Assembly (NCBI GenBank): GCA_037968755.1
Contig: JBBKWB010000045.1
Span: forward strand, 1 to 64,000
Source: Woeseia sp037968755
GTDB taxonomy: Bacteria > Pseudomonadota > Gammaproteobacteria > Steroidobacterales > Woeseiaceae
Direction of reading: 5' to 3'
DNA length: 64,000 bases
Made by a program: the position numbers and the translations under genes. Positions 52,928 to 61,498 of this stretch are shown piece after piece. How positions within the stretch are numbered: position 1 is the first letter of the stretch; each line of letters begins with the position of its first letter. A model generated the notes under the pieces. The model saw only the letters and a list, made by a program, of their open reading frames with translations, did not search any database and was not told the origin of the DNA.

Positions 52928-54166
52928 TTACTCGTAGCGCAACGCTTCGATCGGGTCGAGGCGTGCCCCTTTCAACGCCGGCACAAGTCCGGCGGTTATG
53001 CCAACGAGCATGGAAATGATGACCGCTGCGAGCATGATTCCCGGCGAATTGCTTGCCGGTAGCAAGCCTGAAGAGTTGAGCAACACGGTCACGCCAGCCG
53101 CACCTGCTATACCCACGAGGCCGCCCAGGAGGCAAATCACCGCCGATTCAAACAGGAACTGCATCAGGATACTTCGCTTGCGAGCGCCGATTGCCTTGCG
53201 GATGCCTATCTCGCGCGTACGCTCGGTTACCGATACAAACATGATGTTCATGACCCCGATGCCACCTACGAACAGCGAAATGCTGGTTACCAGCAGGCCG
53301 ATCAGCAGCACCGCTCCGACGACGTTGTTGAATGCGCCCAGCAGTGAGTCAAGTTTATTAATGGAGAAGTCATCCTCCTCGGCGGGGCGCAACTTGCGAA
53401 TCTTGCGCATCTCGCCAATGACCTCGTACTCGAGGTCTACAAAATTCGTGCCTTCGGGCCCTTTAACGGCAAGGTCGACGTCCATCGACCGTCGGCCACC
53501 AAACACTTTCAGAAATGTCGTTACCGGTACAAACACTTGCCGGTCAAAATCCGGGCCACCAAACGTGCTGCCACCCTGACGCTCCATTACGCCTACTATC
53601 CTGAAGCGGTTGGCGCCGATGCTGATGTCTTTGTTGACCGGATCAACATTGCCAAACATGTCTGTAGCAATAGTGCTGCCGATCACTACGACCTGTTTCT
53701 TGTACTTGTTGTCGAACGCCATCAGGAAGCGGCCGAATTCGGGAATCCGGTTGGTCATGATCGGCAGCTTCTCTGTCGTCCCAATAACTGTGACGCCTTC
53801 CTGAATCCGCGAGCGGAACTTCAGGTCACTGCGCGTATTCATTGTCGGGTTTACGAGGGCACGACCAAGAAAGGCGTTGCGCAAGCTATCAGCTTCATCA
53901 ATCGTAAGGTTCGGTCGGTTCCGGTACAGGAACCAGTCATTCATGACAATCCATGGCATGCGCGAAACATAAATCACGTCGGCGCCGACCGCCGCCGCAC
54001 TTTGTCGAAACGCAGACTGCATGCCATTAAACGCCGTCATCGTCGTCGTGACTGCGATAATGCCGATAATAATTCCGAGCGTGGTCAGGACACCACGCGC
54101 CTTATTGGCAACAATCGCGCCGAGTGCAATACGAAACGACTCGCGGATATCCAGCAGGCCCTTCAT
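52928..54166 (-). CDS. MacB-type ABC permease (2)
   Basis: 412 aa from ATG 54166, placed 19 nt after the ATPase stop; a longer version reaching 54250 would overlap that gene. Domain order is as in the other permease: N-terminal span (ARGVLTTLGIIIGIIAVTTTMTAF), periplasmic core, three C-terminal spans, and the coupling motif SVTERTREIGIRKAIGARKRS. The two permeases differ in the periplasmic core, which suggests division of labour in substrate contact. Confidence 0.87.
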   Translation of the reverse strand: MKGLLDIRESFRIALGAIVANKARGVLTTLGIIIGIIAVTTTMTAFNGMQSAFRQSAAAVGADVIYVSRMPWIVMNDWFLYRNRPNLTIDEADSLRNAFLGRALVNPTMNTRSDLKFRSRIQEGVTVIGTTEKLPIMTNRIPEFGRFLMAFDNKYKKQVVVIGSTIATDMFGNVDPVNKDISIGANRFRIVGVMERQGGSTFGGPDFDRQVFVPVTTFLKVFGGRRSMDVDLAVKGPEGTNFVDLEYEVIGEMRKIRKLRPAEEDDFSINKLDSLLGAFNNVVGAVLLIGLLVTSISLFVGGIGVMNIMFVSVTERTREIGIRKAIGARKRSILMQFLFESAVICLLGGLVGIAGAAGVTVLLNSSGLLPASNSPGIMLAAVIISMLVGITAGLVPALKGARLDPIEALRYE

Positions 54167-54185
54167 GTCAGTGCCTGCTGTGTCA

Positions 54186-54980
54186 TCAGTGCGTTCCTGC
54201 AACGTTGGCGGGCGATATTGTTGCTGCAGACTTTGCTGGCTGTCGATCAATGCCCGGCGGTGTCAGTACGTCGCTTTCGACTCGGCCGTCGGACAAGCGA
54301 ACGTTGCGATGGGCGTGCGCAGCAATGTCATCTTCGTGAGTCACCAGGATGATCGTTTGACCTTCCTCGTGCAGGTCGTTAAACATGCCCATGATTTCCG
54401 CGCTGGTTTTGCTGTCGAGATTTCCGGTGGGCTCGTCGGCGAGAATAATGTTCGGATTGAAGACGAGCGCACGAGCAATGGCGACACGCTGTCGTTGACC
54501 GCCGGACAATTCATTCGGTTTGTGTTGCATGCGGTCGGCCAGGCCAACGCGTTCAAGGACGTGTTCCGCACGTATCCGGCGTTCTGATTTCGCGATACCG
54601 CCATAGATCAGCGGCAGCTCAACGTTGTGCAGGACATTTGCACGCGGAAGGAGATTGAAGGTCTGGAATACGAAACCAATCATGCGGTTGCGAATATCGG
54701 CTAGCTGAGCCTCGGATTTTGCATCGGCGAGTTCGCCGCCCAGTGTATAGCTGCCGCTCGTCGGCACATCCAGGCAACCGATAATATTCATCAACGTCGA
54801 CTTACCCGATCCGGACGGACCCATGATGGCGACGTACTCGTTCTGGCCAATATCCAGTGATACACCGTTCAGGGCATGAATCTTCTCGTCGCCCATTTCG
54901 TAGGTCTTGACGATGTCGCGCAATTTCAGCACGGCGTTGCTGCCGCTCGGGTCAGTCACGCTTTGCTGCCGGTCAAGCAC
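54186..54980 (-). CDS. ABC transporter ATP-binding subunit (MacB/LolD-like)
   Basis: 264 aa ATPase with Walker A GPSGSGKST (about 49-57), Q-loop GFVFQTFNLLPRANVLHNVELPL, signature LSGGQRQRVAIARAL, Walker B ILADEPTGNLD and the switch His in ILVTHEDD. It belongs to the class that powers FtsX/MacB permeases. An 8-nt overlap with the adaptor gene upstream and 19 nt to the permease downstream show a single operon. Confidence 0.92.
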   Translation of the reverse strand: MLDRQQSVTDPSGSNAVLKLRDIVKTYEMGDEKIHALNGVSLDIGQNEYVAIMGPSGSGKSTLMNIIGCLDVPTSGSYTLGGELADAKSEAQLADIRNRMIGFVFQTFNLLPRANVLHNVELPLIYGGIAKSERRIRAEHVLERVGLADRMQHKPNELSGGQRQRVAIARALVFNPNIILADEPTGNLDSKTSAEIMGMFNDLHEEGQTIILVTHEDDIAAHAHRNVRLSDGRVESDVLTPPGIDRQPAKSAATISPANVAGTH

Positions 54981-56217
54981 GTTTGTCGGTGTCGTTGTTA
55001 ATCGTTACCTGTGCGCCATTGCTCAAGTCGGCGGATATAGCGCGGTAGCTGCCGGTGACGACGGTCTCTCCGGCATCAATGCCTGAGACGATCTCAATCA
55101 TGTTGTCACTCTGAATGCCGGTCTTGACCTGGCGTGCAACGGCCTTGCCATTCTCTATGCAGAACACGATCTCGACAAATCCGTCGGCATCGGCGGTGAA
55201 ACGCTGCTCTGCGTCTGCAACGGTTTCTTTTTCAAGCTTAAGTTGATCGATCGTTCGCACCGCGACGCTCTGGATAGGCACACCAACAACGTTCTCGCGA
55301 GTGAGCGTGGACACGTCGGCACTGGCCGTCATGCCCGGCCGCAAACGGGATATCTCACCAGAAATTGCGATCTTTACTTCAAATTCGGTTTTCTGGTTGG
55401 TCGTACCGGGCTCGGCAGTGTTGGCAGCATTCGAGATTTCGTAAACAGTGCCTATCAGGGTTTCGCCAAACAGAGCGTCAACTTCTATCTCTGCCGTCTG
55501 GCCAATCTGGACATTGACGATGTCGTTCTCATCGACATTGACCTGCGCCTCCATCTCGCGCAGATCGGCAACGATCAGAATCATGTCTTCCTGGAACTGT
55601 GAGCCTATGGCGATCTCGCCTTGTTCCTTATCAAGGTCGCTGATCGTCCCCGCCATCGGTGAGTAGATGGTGGTCTTGGATAGGTCATCCATCGCCTGTT
55701 TCAGTGTGGCCCGGGACTGTTCGATATCATCAAGTGCGGCTTCGTAGCGGGCAATCTCAACCTGGTAGGCTGCGACCACTGTGTCCATCGCTGACTGTGA
55801 TTCGAGTTTGCGCGCGATCAGATCGCGAGTCCGGTCGTGATCTTTCTCGGCTTTATTGCGGTTCTGTAAGACGAGTTTTGCATTAGCTTGCGCGGAACGA
55901 ACATTCGCCTCTGCACGTTCCACTGCAGCGAGATAGCGTTCGCTGTCCAGCTCAACCAGCAGATCACCCTTTTTCACTGACTGACCTTCTTTGACGTGCA
56001 AAGCGATGATCTTGCCGCTGACGTCGGCGCTGATTCGCACCTGGGTCTTCGGCTGGATTCGACCCGTCGCATTCACTTTCTGGACGATCGTTTCCCGGCC
56101 AACGTCGGCGGTCTGCACTTCGAGCAAGGCCTCGTCTTTGTTGCCGATGACCACAGCGCCAGCGGCGGCCACTGCACACAGTGCAGCAACACCTATAACT
56201 AAGGTTCTACGCTTCAT
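54973..56217 (-). CDS. Periplasmic adaptor protein (MacA/HlyD-like)
   Basis: 414 aa. One N-terminal membrane anchor (LVIGVAALCAVAAAGAVVIG), then a barrel-lipoyl-hairpin arrangement: VNATGRIQPKTQVRISADVSGKI, LHVKEGQSVKKGDLLVELDS, a long alpha-helical hairpin at about 100-185, and second-half lipoyl and membrane-proximal strands. It links the inner-membrane ABC exporter to an outer-membrane channel, no gene for which is nearby. First gene of the operon; two tandem palindromes lie 44-81 nt upstream of its start (56261-56298). Confidence 0.9.
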   Translation of the reverse strand: MKRRTLVIGVAALCAVAAAGAVVIGNKDEALLEVQTADVGRETIVQKVNATGRIQPKTQVRISADVSGKIIALHVKEGQSVKKGDLLVELDSERYLAAVERAEANVRSAQANAKLVLQNRNKAEKDHDRTRDLIARKLESQSAMDTVVAAYQVEIARYEAALDDIEQSRATLKQAMDDLSKTTIYSPMAGTISDLDKEQGEIAIGSQFQEDMILIVADLREMEAQVNVDENDIVNVQIGQTAEIEVDALFGETLIGTVYEISNAANTAEPGTTNQKTEFEVKIAISGEISRLRPGMTASADVSTLTRENVVGVPIQSVAVRTIDQLKLEKETVADAEQRFTADADGFVEIVFCIENGKAVARQVKTGIQSDNMIEIVSGIDAGETVVTGSYRAISADLSNGAQVTINNDTDKRA

Positions 56218-56260
56218 TCACTTCCCCGATATCGTTGCTGCCAAATCAGCACAGCGAGCG

Positions 56261-56298
56261 CAATGCGAATCGCATGCAGCAATGCGAATCGCATGCAG
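56261..56298. promoter_or_regulatory. Tandem palindromic operator before the export operon
   Basis: The 19-bp unit CAATGCGAATCGCATGCAG is present twice, without change, back to back. Each holds the 13-bp palindrome ATGCGA-A-TCGCAT. Two helical-repeat-spaced sites (19 bp) 44-81 nt before the adaptor start are typical of a cooperatively binding repressor or activator. No regulator gene is next to the operon. Confidence 0.6.
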
Positions 56299-56642
56299 CC
56301 CGGTTCTGCTACTTCAGCCTGGTCCCGACCCTGGCAAAGTGCCCGTTGGCTCCCGCACGCAATGGCACTGCTACCCAGCGTTAGATTAGTTTCATTACAA
56401 AGGTTCGCATCTTACGGCGCACGCAGGTGAACGAACAGGTGCGTAACCGCCGACCCTTCTTAGATAGATGCGTCAGCAGCGTGATTCGTTTATCGCAGGT
56501 CAGACCGCGCACGCGACTGCCGGCGGCCGGCAACGCTCCCGCGGCAGAACTTATCGAAATAAAAGCGCAAAATCAGCCACTTAGAGCTCACAGGATCGGC
56601 ATCGCGGCACATTGCTGTCAGCAAGCCCGCCCATCGCATGCG

Positions 56643-56659
56643 TTTAGACAGGGTCTAAA
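56643..56659. promoter_or_regulatory. 17-bp palindrome TTTAGACAGGGTCTAAA
   Basis: Perfect 7-bp arms (TTTAGAC/GTCTAAA) around AGG. It is 115 bp past the malQ stop and 425 bp before the adaptor gene, followed by AT-rich DNA. Could be an operator for a leftward transcript; no gene for its regulator is evident. Confidence 0.4.
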
Positions 56660-56774
56660 GAATTGTCGGAAAAATTTACAAAAATACCGGACCGTCAAAT
56701 GCCGCAAAGTTCGTACGACTACCGTGTCAGGTCTTTTTCACACGCCGCCACTGACTACATCGCCGCCGATCGCG

Positions 56775-58319
56775 CTACGCTCCGCTACTGCTGCGCCCGG
56801 ATTGTTTGACCCACTGGCGAACGCGGCGACTCAGTGTTTTGGTCACCGCATCGCCTTGCATGCGCCAGCGCCAGTTGCCGGCCGCGCGACCAGGCGTGTT
56901 CAATCGAGCTTTCGAACCGAGACCAAGATAGTCCTGCATGGGCGCCATGGCGAGTCGCGCCTCGGTCGCGAACGCCGCTTCAATCATTCTTTTAGCAACA
57001 TCGCTACCATCCGACTTCACGATCCGCCGCACTGCTTTCTGAGTACGATGAATTTCATCCTCGTCGCGCAGGTCATCCGGGCTGCCGCAGTACCAACCAA
57101 AGCTGGTGTCATTGTCGTGCGTACCGGTGTAGCAAACCCGGTTCTCAGTCACCTGTTCAAGCTGGAAGTCGCCATCGGCAACAGCGAATTGCAAAACCAC
57201 CATGCCTGGCAGGCCGTATCGGTCACGCAGTGCCTCGACTTCGGGTGTGATGATTCCAAGGTCTTCGGCTATCACTGGCAATGTGTCAAAGGTGTCGCGA
57301 AATGCGTCGAGTATTTTGTCTCCGGGGCCAGGCAACCACTTTCCGTTACGCGCCGTCTGTTCACTGGCTGGCACCGCCCAGTAGGATTCGAAACCGCGAA
57401 AATGATCAATCCGTACGTAATGGCACAGCTTCGTCGTCGCGGCCAAACGTGCGCGCCACCAGCTGAAGTCCGTTGCTTCATGTTGTTGCCAGTCGTAAAG
57501 GGGGTTGCCCCAAAGCTGGCCATCCGCACTGAAATAGTCGGGTGGCACACCAGCAACATTTTCGGGGTGCCCCCTATTATCCAGTTGCAATAACTCTGGA
57601 TGCGACCATGCGTCGGCGCTATCGAGTGCCACGTAGATGGGTAGGTCACCGAGCAGGCTGACGCCTTTCTTTTCTGCGTAAAGCCGCAGTTTTTGCCACT
57701 GGTAGTGAAACAGGAACTGCAGGATTTTGATTGCAGTTATCGCAGTGGCGGCCTCTGTTGCAAACTGTTGCATCGCCGCCGGTTCGCGTTGAGCGTAGCA
57801 CTCAGGCCAGTTGTTCCAGGATTGCTGCTCATGCCGTGACTTCAGCACACGATACAGCGCGTAGTCGTTTAGCCAGGCGTTTTCGTTCTGGGCACAAAAT
57901 TCTGCGTACGCGGTTTTCACGGATTTGCTGGCACGCGACTTGAATCGATCCGCCGCTATCTGCAAGACGCGCCACTTTGCCGGGATCAGTCGCTCGAAGG
58001 CGACGTGACTGGCGGGAAGTTTGCTGAGCTGGCGGCAATCTTGCGTGGACAGCAAGCCCAGCTTGATGAGATCTGCGGCATCGATAAGTATTTCGTTGCC
58101 AGCAAACGATGACAATGCCTGGTAGGGCGAGTCGCCGTATCCCGTCGGCCCCAATGGCAGGAATTGCCAGACACTGAGATCCATTGAATTCATGGTATCG
58201 ACAAACGCGCGCGCAGCCGTACCGATTTCGCCGATACCGAAAGAGCCGGGCAGCGAGGATATGTGCAGGCACACGCCTGCGCGCCGGCCAGCGAGGAGCA
58301 CAGTTGAGCTTTCGTTCAT
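56775..58319 (-). CDS. malQ: 4-alpha-glucanotransferase (amylomaltase)
   Basis: 514 aa cytosolic GH77 enzyme that transfers maltosyl units between alpha-1,4-glucans and releases glucose. The N-terminal RRAGVCLHISSLPGSFGIGEIG, the phrase VWQFLPLGPTGYGDSPYQ, the nucleophile region HYVRIDHFRGFESYWAVP, the acid/base region PVIAEDLGIITPEV and CYTGTHDNDTSFGW are all present. Length is normal for bacterial short MalQ. It follows hexR by 52 nt on the same strand; the released glucose can enter the glk/zwf route encoded opposite. Confidence 0.92.
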   Translation of the reverse strand: MNESSTVLLAGRRAGVCLHISSLPGSFGIGEIGTAARAFVDTMNSMDLSVWQFLPLGPTGYGDSPYQALSSFAGNEILIDAADLIKLGLLSTQDCRQLSKLPASHVAFERLIPAKWRVLQIAADRFKSRASKSVKTAYAEFCAQNENAWLNDYALYRVLKSRHEQQSWNNWPECYAQREPAAMQQFATEAATAITAIKILQFLFHYQWQKLRLYAEKKGVSLLGDLPIYVALDSADAWSHPELLQLDNRGHPENVAGVPPDYFSADGQLWGNPLYDWQQHEATDFSWWRARLAATTKLCHYVRIDHFRGFESYWAVPASEQTARNGKWLPGPGDKILDAFRDTFDTLPVIAEDLGIITPEVEALRDRYGLPGMVVLQFAVADGDFQLEQVTENRVCYTGTHDNDTSFGWYCGSPDDLRDEDEIHRTQKAVRRIVKSDGSDVAKRMIEAAFATEARLAMAPMQDYLGLGSKARLNTPGRAAGNWRWRMQGDAVTKTLSRRVRQWVKQSGRSSSGA

Positions 58320-58371
58320 GGAAAAATCGGATCGTCCGTAACAGTGGCACGTTTAAAGGAGTGAATTGTAC

Positions 58372-59205
58372 TTAGCCTGAGAATTGTGACGACAAGGCAT
58401 TCTTGCTTGCCCGCAAGTTTGTACTGGCACGTTCACCCATGGATAGTGCCAGTGATACGAGTAGCGCATCCAGTACCGCAAGATGTGCGAGCCGCGAGCT
58501 CATCGGCGTATAGACGCTGGTGTCCTCAATTCTTTCAGTTGGCAGGATAATGCTGGCCGCTGCCGCGAGGCGGGACAATGGATCAGTCAGGGCGATGACC
58601 GTTGCCCCTCGTTCTTTCGCGAGAGCCGCGGCGGTTGCGGTTTCCTGCCAGATGCCGTTAGTCGAAATCAGTACAATAACGTCGCCCGAGTCCGAGATTG
58701 CAGCGAATTGCGCAATGCTCGGGCTGTTGTCATGGGCCGAGCACGGAATACCCAGCCGGAAAAATTTATGGCAGGCATCAGTTGCGACATGGCCGGAAGC
58801 ACCAAGACCTGCAAACACAATCTGCCTAGCATTCTTCATGGCAGCCACTGTCGACTCAAGCGGCATCATTGCGAGTTGCGCGCGTGCGCCGAGAAGAGCC
58901 TGAATCGATGCGTCGAGTACTTTGCTGACAGCATCAGGAAAGCCATCGCTGACCTCGACATCGCGGTGAACAAAACTGCTTGGACGGCTGAGCGCTTCGG
59001 TAAGCCGCAGGGTCAAATCACGGAATCCCTTCAGCCCTATGCGACGGCAAAAACGAATAACCGATGGTTCGCTGGTGCCGGATGAGGCCGCAACGACAGC
59101 CAGTGTGGCACCGGCAGCCTGCCGCGGATGGGCGAGAACCCAGTTCGCGACCCGCTGCTCAGCCCTGGAAAGCTTTGGCAGTTGTTGTTCGATACGATTC
59201 AGCAT
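58372..59205 (-). CDS. hexR: RpiR-family repressor HexR
   Basis: 277 aa. N-terminal RpiR helix-turn-helix (LSRAEQRVANWVLAHPRQ, GTSEPSVIRFCRRIGLKGFRDLTLRL) and a C-terminal SIS domain (IVFAGLGASGHVATDACHKFFRLG) that in HexR senses 2-keto-3-deoxy-6-phosphogluconate. Its position, divergent from zwf-pgl-edd-eda, is the classical one, and both HexR-type sites lie between the two genes (59205-59219 and 59268-59282). The first overlaps the start of hexR, so self-control is expected. malQ is probably co-transcribed. Confidence 0.92.
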   Translation of the reverse strand: MLNRIEQQLPKLSRAEQRVANWVLAHPRQAAGATLAVVAASSGTSEPSVIRFCRRIGLKGFRDLTLRLTEALSRPSSFVHRDVEVSDGFPDAVSKVLDASIQALLGARAQLAMMPLESTVAAMKNARQIVFAGLGASGHVATDACHKFFRLGIPCSAHDNSPSIAQFAAISDSGDVIVLISTNGIWQETATAAALAKERGATVIALTDPLSRLAAAASIILPTERIEDTSVYTPMSSRLAHLAVLDALLVSLALSMGERASTNLRASKNALSSQFSG

Positions 59206-59219
59206 GGAGTAAAACTACA
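59205..59219. promoter_or_regulatory. HexR-type operator at the hexR start
   Basis: TGGAGTAAAACTACA differs by one base from a perfect palindrome of the TGTAGT-N3-ACTACA type. It begins at the hexR start codon, so binding would block hexR itself. Confidence 0.6.
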
Positions 59220-59267
59220 TCTTGAGTGGAGTAAAAAGCAACAAATAACGCTGTTCTTGTTGATAAT

Positions 59268-59282
59268 TGTAGTAAACTTACA
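59268..59282. promoter_or_regulatory. HexR-type operator before zwf
   Basis: TGTAGTAAACTTACA, within TTGTAGTAAACTTACAA, matches the TGTAATTAAATTACA-like HexR site of gammaproteobacteria. It ends 19 nt before the zwf ATG. Confidence 0.75.
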
Positions 59283-59301
59283 AGCCTACTTGGGAGTCAG
59301 C

Positions 59302-60774
59302 ATGGCCAAACTCATTCCGGTCGAGGTCTTCGACCTGATCATTTTCGGTGGCACCGGCGACCTTGCCATGCGCAAACTGTTGCCAGCGCTGTATCACCGC
59401 GAGCGCGATGGGCAGATTACAGGTAGCAGCCGCATCATTGCGGCCAGCCGCGGTGAACTGCAACGCGATGCCTATCTTGCGTTGGTCGAGGCAGCGCTTC
59501 GTGACAAGCTGAAAGACGGCGAGTTCGAGGACGAGCACTGGCAGAATTTGCAGCAGCGAATTCACTACGTGCAGGCGGATGCCCTGGCTCACGATCAGTG
59601 GGGCGAACTGTGTTCCCTGCTTTCGGAACACGAGCAACGCACTCGGGTCGCTTACCTGGCTACGGCACCGAGCCTGTTCGGCGCTTTCGCGAATGGCTTG
59701 CGCCACAACAATCTGATCACCGCCAATAGTCGCATCGTTCTGGAGAAGCCCGTTGGTCGCGATACCGAATCAGCGAAGGCCATCAACGATGCGGTAGGCG
59801 AGTGCTTCGCGGAGAACCAGATTTTCCGTATCGATCATTACCTCGGCAAGGAAACCGTGCAAAATCTGCTGGCGCTGCGCTTTGGTAATTCCTTGTTCGA
59901 ACCCTTGTGGCGGCGCAGTGCGATTGATCATGTGCAGATCACGGTAGCCGAAGATTTGGGTGTGGGCGGTCGCATTGAGTTTTACGATCGCATTGGCGCA
60001 TTACGCGACATGGTCCAGAATCACTTGCTGCAGCTCATTTGCCTCGTGGCGATGGAGCCGCCGTCCAGTTTGCATCATGACGAAGTGCGCGACGAAAAAA
60101 TTAAAGTGTTGCGTGCGCTGCGACCCATCACTGCGGCGAGTGTCAAAACCAACACCGTTCGAGGTCAGTACGCCGCCGGCGCTATTAATGGTCAGACTGT
60201 CGACGGCTACGAGCAGGAACTCGGCGGGAAGCCGAGCTCGACCGAAACCTTTGTCGCATTGAAGCTCGAGATCGATAATTGGCGCTGGTCGAATGTGCCG
60301 TTTTACATACGTACTGGCAAACGGCTGAAAGCAAAGCATTCGGAAATTGTGCTGCAGTTCCAGGATGTACCGCATTCGATCTTTTCCGAGCAAAGCTACG
60401 ACATCTCGCCAAACCAGCTGATGATCCGCTTGCAACCCGACGAAGGTGTAAAGCTTTCTGTAATGGCAAAGGAGCCGGGTCCGGGTGGTTTTGATTTGCG
60501 GCCCGTGTCGCTCGACCTGAGTTTTGAAGAGACCTTTGGTGTTCGTTATCCCGATGCTTACGAACGGCTGCTCATGGAAGTACTGCGTGGTAACCCTGCG
60601 CTGTTCATGCGCCGCGATGAAGTGGAAGCAGCCTGGCATTGGATCGACGCGATCATCGCTGGTTGGGACGAGTCCAAGCAAAAGGTTGAAAGCTATGTTG
60701 CCGGCTCCTGGGGTCCGACCTCGTCGTCGTTCCTGCTCGACCGCGATGGACGTGCCTGGCACCCGGAAAGCTGA
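59302..60774 (+). CDS. zwf: Glucose-6-phosphate 1-dehydrogenase
   Basis: 490 aa from ATG 59302, which has GGGAG 5 nt upstream; longer starts would overlap the operator. Dinucleotide fold motif FGGTGDLAMRKLLPALY at the N-terminus, active-site peptide RIDHYLGKETVQN near 176-188, and the substrate and structural-NADP region further on. It oxidises glucose-6-phosphate to 6-phosphogluconolactone, producing NADPH. First gene of the HexR-controlled operon; pgl begins 3 nt after its stop. Confidence 0.95.
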   Translation: MAKLIPVEVFDLIIFGGTGDLAMRKLLPALYHRERDGQITGSSRIIAASRGELQRDAYLALVEAALRDKLKDGEFEDEHWQNLQQRIHYVQADALAHDQWGELCSLLSEHEQRTRVAYLATAPSLFGAFANGLRHNNLITANSRIVLEKPVGRDTESAKAINDAVGECFAENQIFRIDHYLGKETVQNLLALRFGNSLFEPLWRRSAIDHVQITVAEDLGVGGRIEFYDRIGALRDMVQNHLLQLICLVAMEPPSSLHHDEVRDEKIKVLRALRPITAASVKTNTVRGQYAAGAINGQTVDGYEQELGGKPSSTETFVALKLEIDNWRWSNVPFYIRTGKRLKAKHSEIVLQFQDVPHSIFSEQSYDISPNQLMIRLQPDEGVKLSVMAKEPGPGGFDLRPVSLDLSFEETFGVRYPDAYERLLMEVLRGNPALFMRRDEVEAAWHWIDAIIAGWDESKQKVESYVAGSWGPTSSSFLLDRDGRAWHPES

Positions 60775-60777
60775 ATT

Positions 60778-61464
60778 ATGACTGTGCATAAATTTGACAC
60801 GCGCGAAGCCGCGTCCGCTGCTGCCGCGAAACGACTTGTTGTGACGCTGAACAAGCGTCTTGAGGCTCAAGGCAATGCTTCGCTGGTCGTCAGCGGTGGC
60901 ACGTCGCCTGTGCAGTGTTTCGCGGAACTCGCTGCAACCGACATCGCCTGGTCGGACGTGAACATCGTCATGAGTGACGAACGCTGGCTACCCGCTGATC
61001 ACGACGACAGCAACGAGAAGCTGGTTCGCACGCACCTGCTACAGGGCCACGCGCTCGGTGCTGGCTTGCAAAGTATGTATCGCGATGGACTTACGCTGGA
61101 GCAATCGTGTGCAGCAGTTGATCGGGAGCTGCGTAACCAGTACTTGCCGTTTGCTGGCGCATTACTGGGTATGGGAAATGACGGCCATTTCGCCTCGTTG
61201 TTTCCTGATGCTGAAAACCTGGACGATGGTCTAAACCCGGATTTTGCAACGTTGTGTATTCCGGTTAGCACCTCGGCCAGTCCGTATCCGCGTGTCAGCC
61301 TGACCTTGTCCGCGCTGTCGCGCAGTGACGAAATTGTGCTGCTGATATTCGGTGATGAGAAGTGGCAGGTTTTGCAAGACGCGTTGAGCTCTGCTGACGC
61401 CTACCCGGTGTCGCGACTGCTAAAACAGAAACGCGCACCTGTACAGGTCTGCTGGGCACCATAG
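60778..61464 (+). CDS. pgl: 6-phosphogluconolactonase
   Basis: 228 aa of the NagB/DevB fold: LVVSGGTSPVQCFAELA, NIVMSDERWLP, LLGMGNDGHFASLFPDAENL, ending ALSSADAYPVSRLLKQK. It opens the lactone made by Zwf to 6-phosphogluconate. The start is 3 nt after zwf, so the two are coupled. Confidence 0.93.
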   Translation: MTVHKFDTREAASAAAAKRLVVTLNKRLEAQGNASLVVSGGTSPVQCFAELAATDIAWSDVNIVMSDERWLPADHDDSNEKLVRTHLLQGHALGAGLQSMYRDGLTLEQSCAAVDRELRNQYLPFAGALLGMGNDGHFASLFPDAENLDDGLNPDFATLCIPVSTSASPYPRVSLTLSALSRSDEIVLLIFGDEKWQVLQDALSSADAYPVSRLLKQKRAPVQVCWAP

Positions 61465-61498
61465 CCTGCGCAGGCGCACAGATTTTTTGAGGTACAAC

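Larger units (their letters stand above)
56218..56774. other. Long intergenic region between the export operon and malQ
   Basis: No gene is supported in these 557 bases. An open frame on the plus strand from 56427 runs into the antisense of malQ and is not credible. The stretch contains the tandem 19-bp palindromic repeat (56261-56298), a 17-bp palindrome (56643-56659) and an AT-rich area beside it (56660-56700) that could hold a leftward promoter, which would give the adaptor gene a leader of about 400 nt. Confidence 0.6.

Noticed and set aside
56427..57593. 388-codon open frame on the plus strand
   Set aside because: Most of it is antisense to malQ, which has all GH77 motifs. The part in the intergenic region has no recognisable domain or start signal.
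61465..61486. Palindrome GCCTGCGCAGGC followed by T-run between pgl and edd
   Set aside because: The dyad leaves no proper loop, and the T-run is part of the edd leader inside a continuous operon, so it is at most an attenuator; not supported as a terminator.
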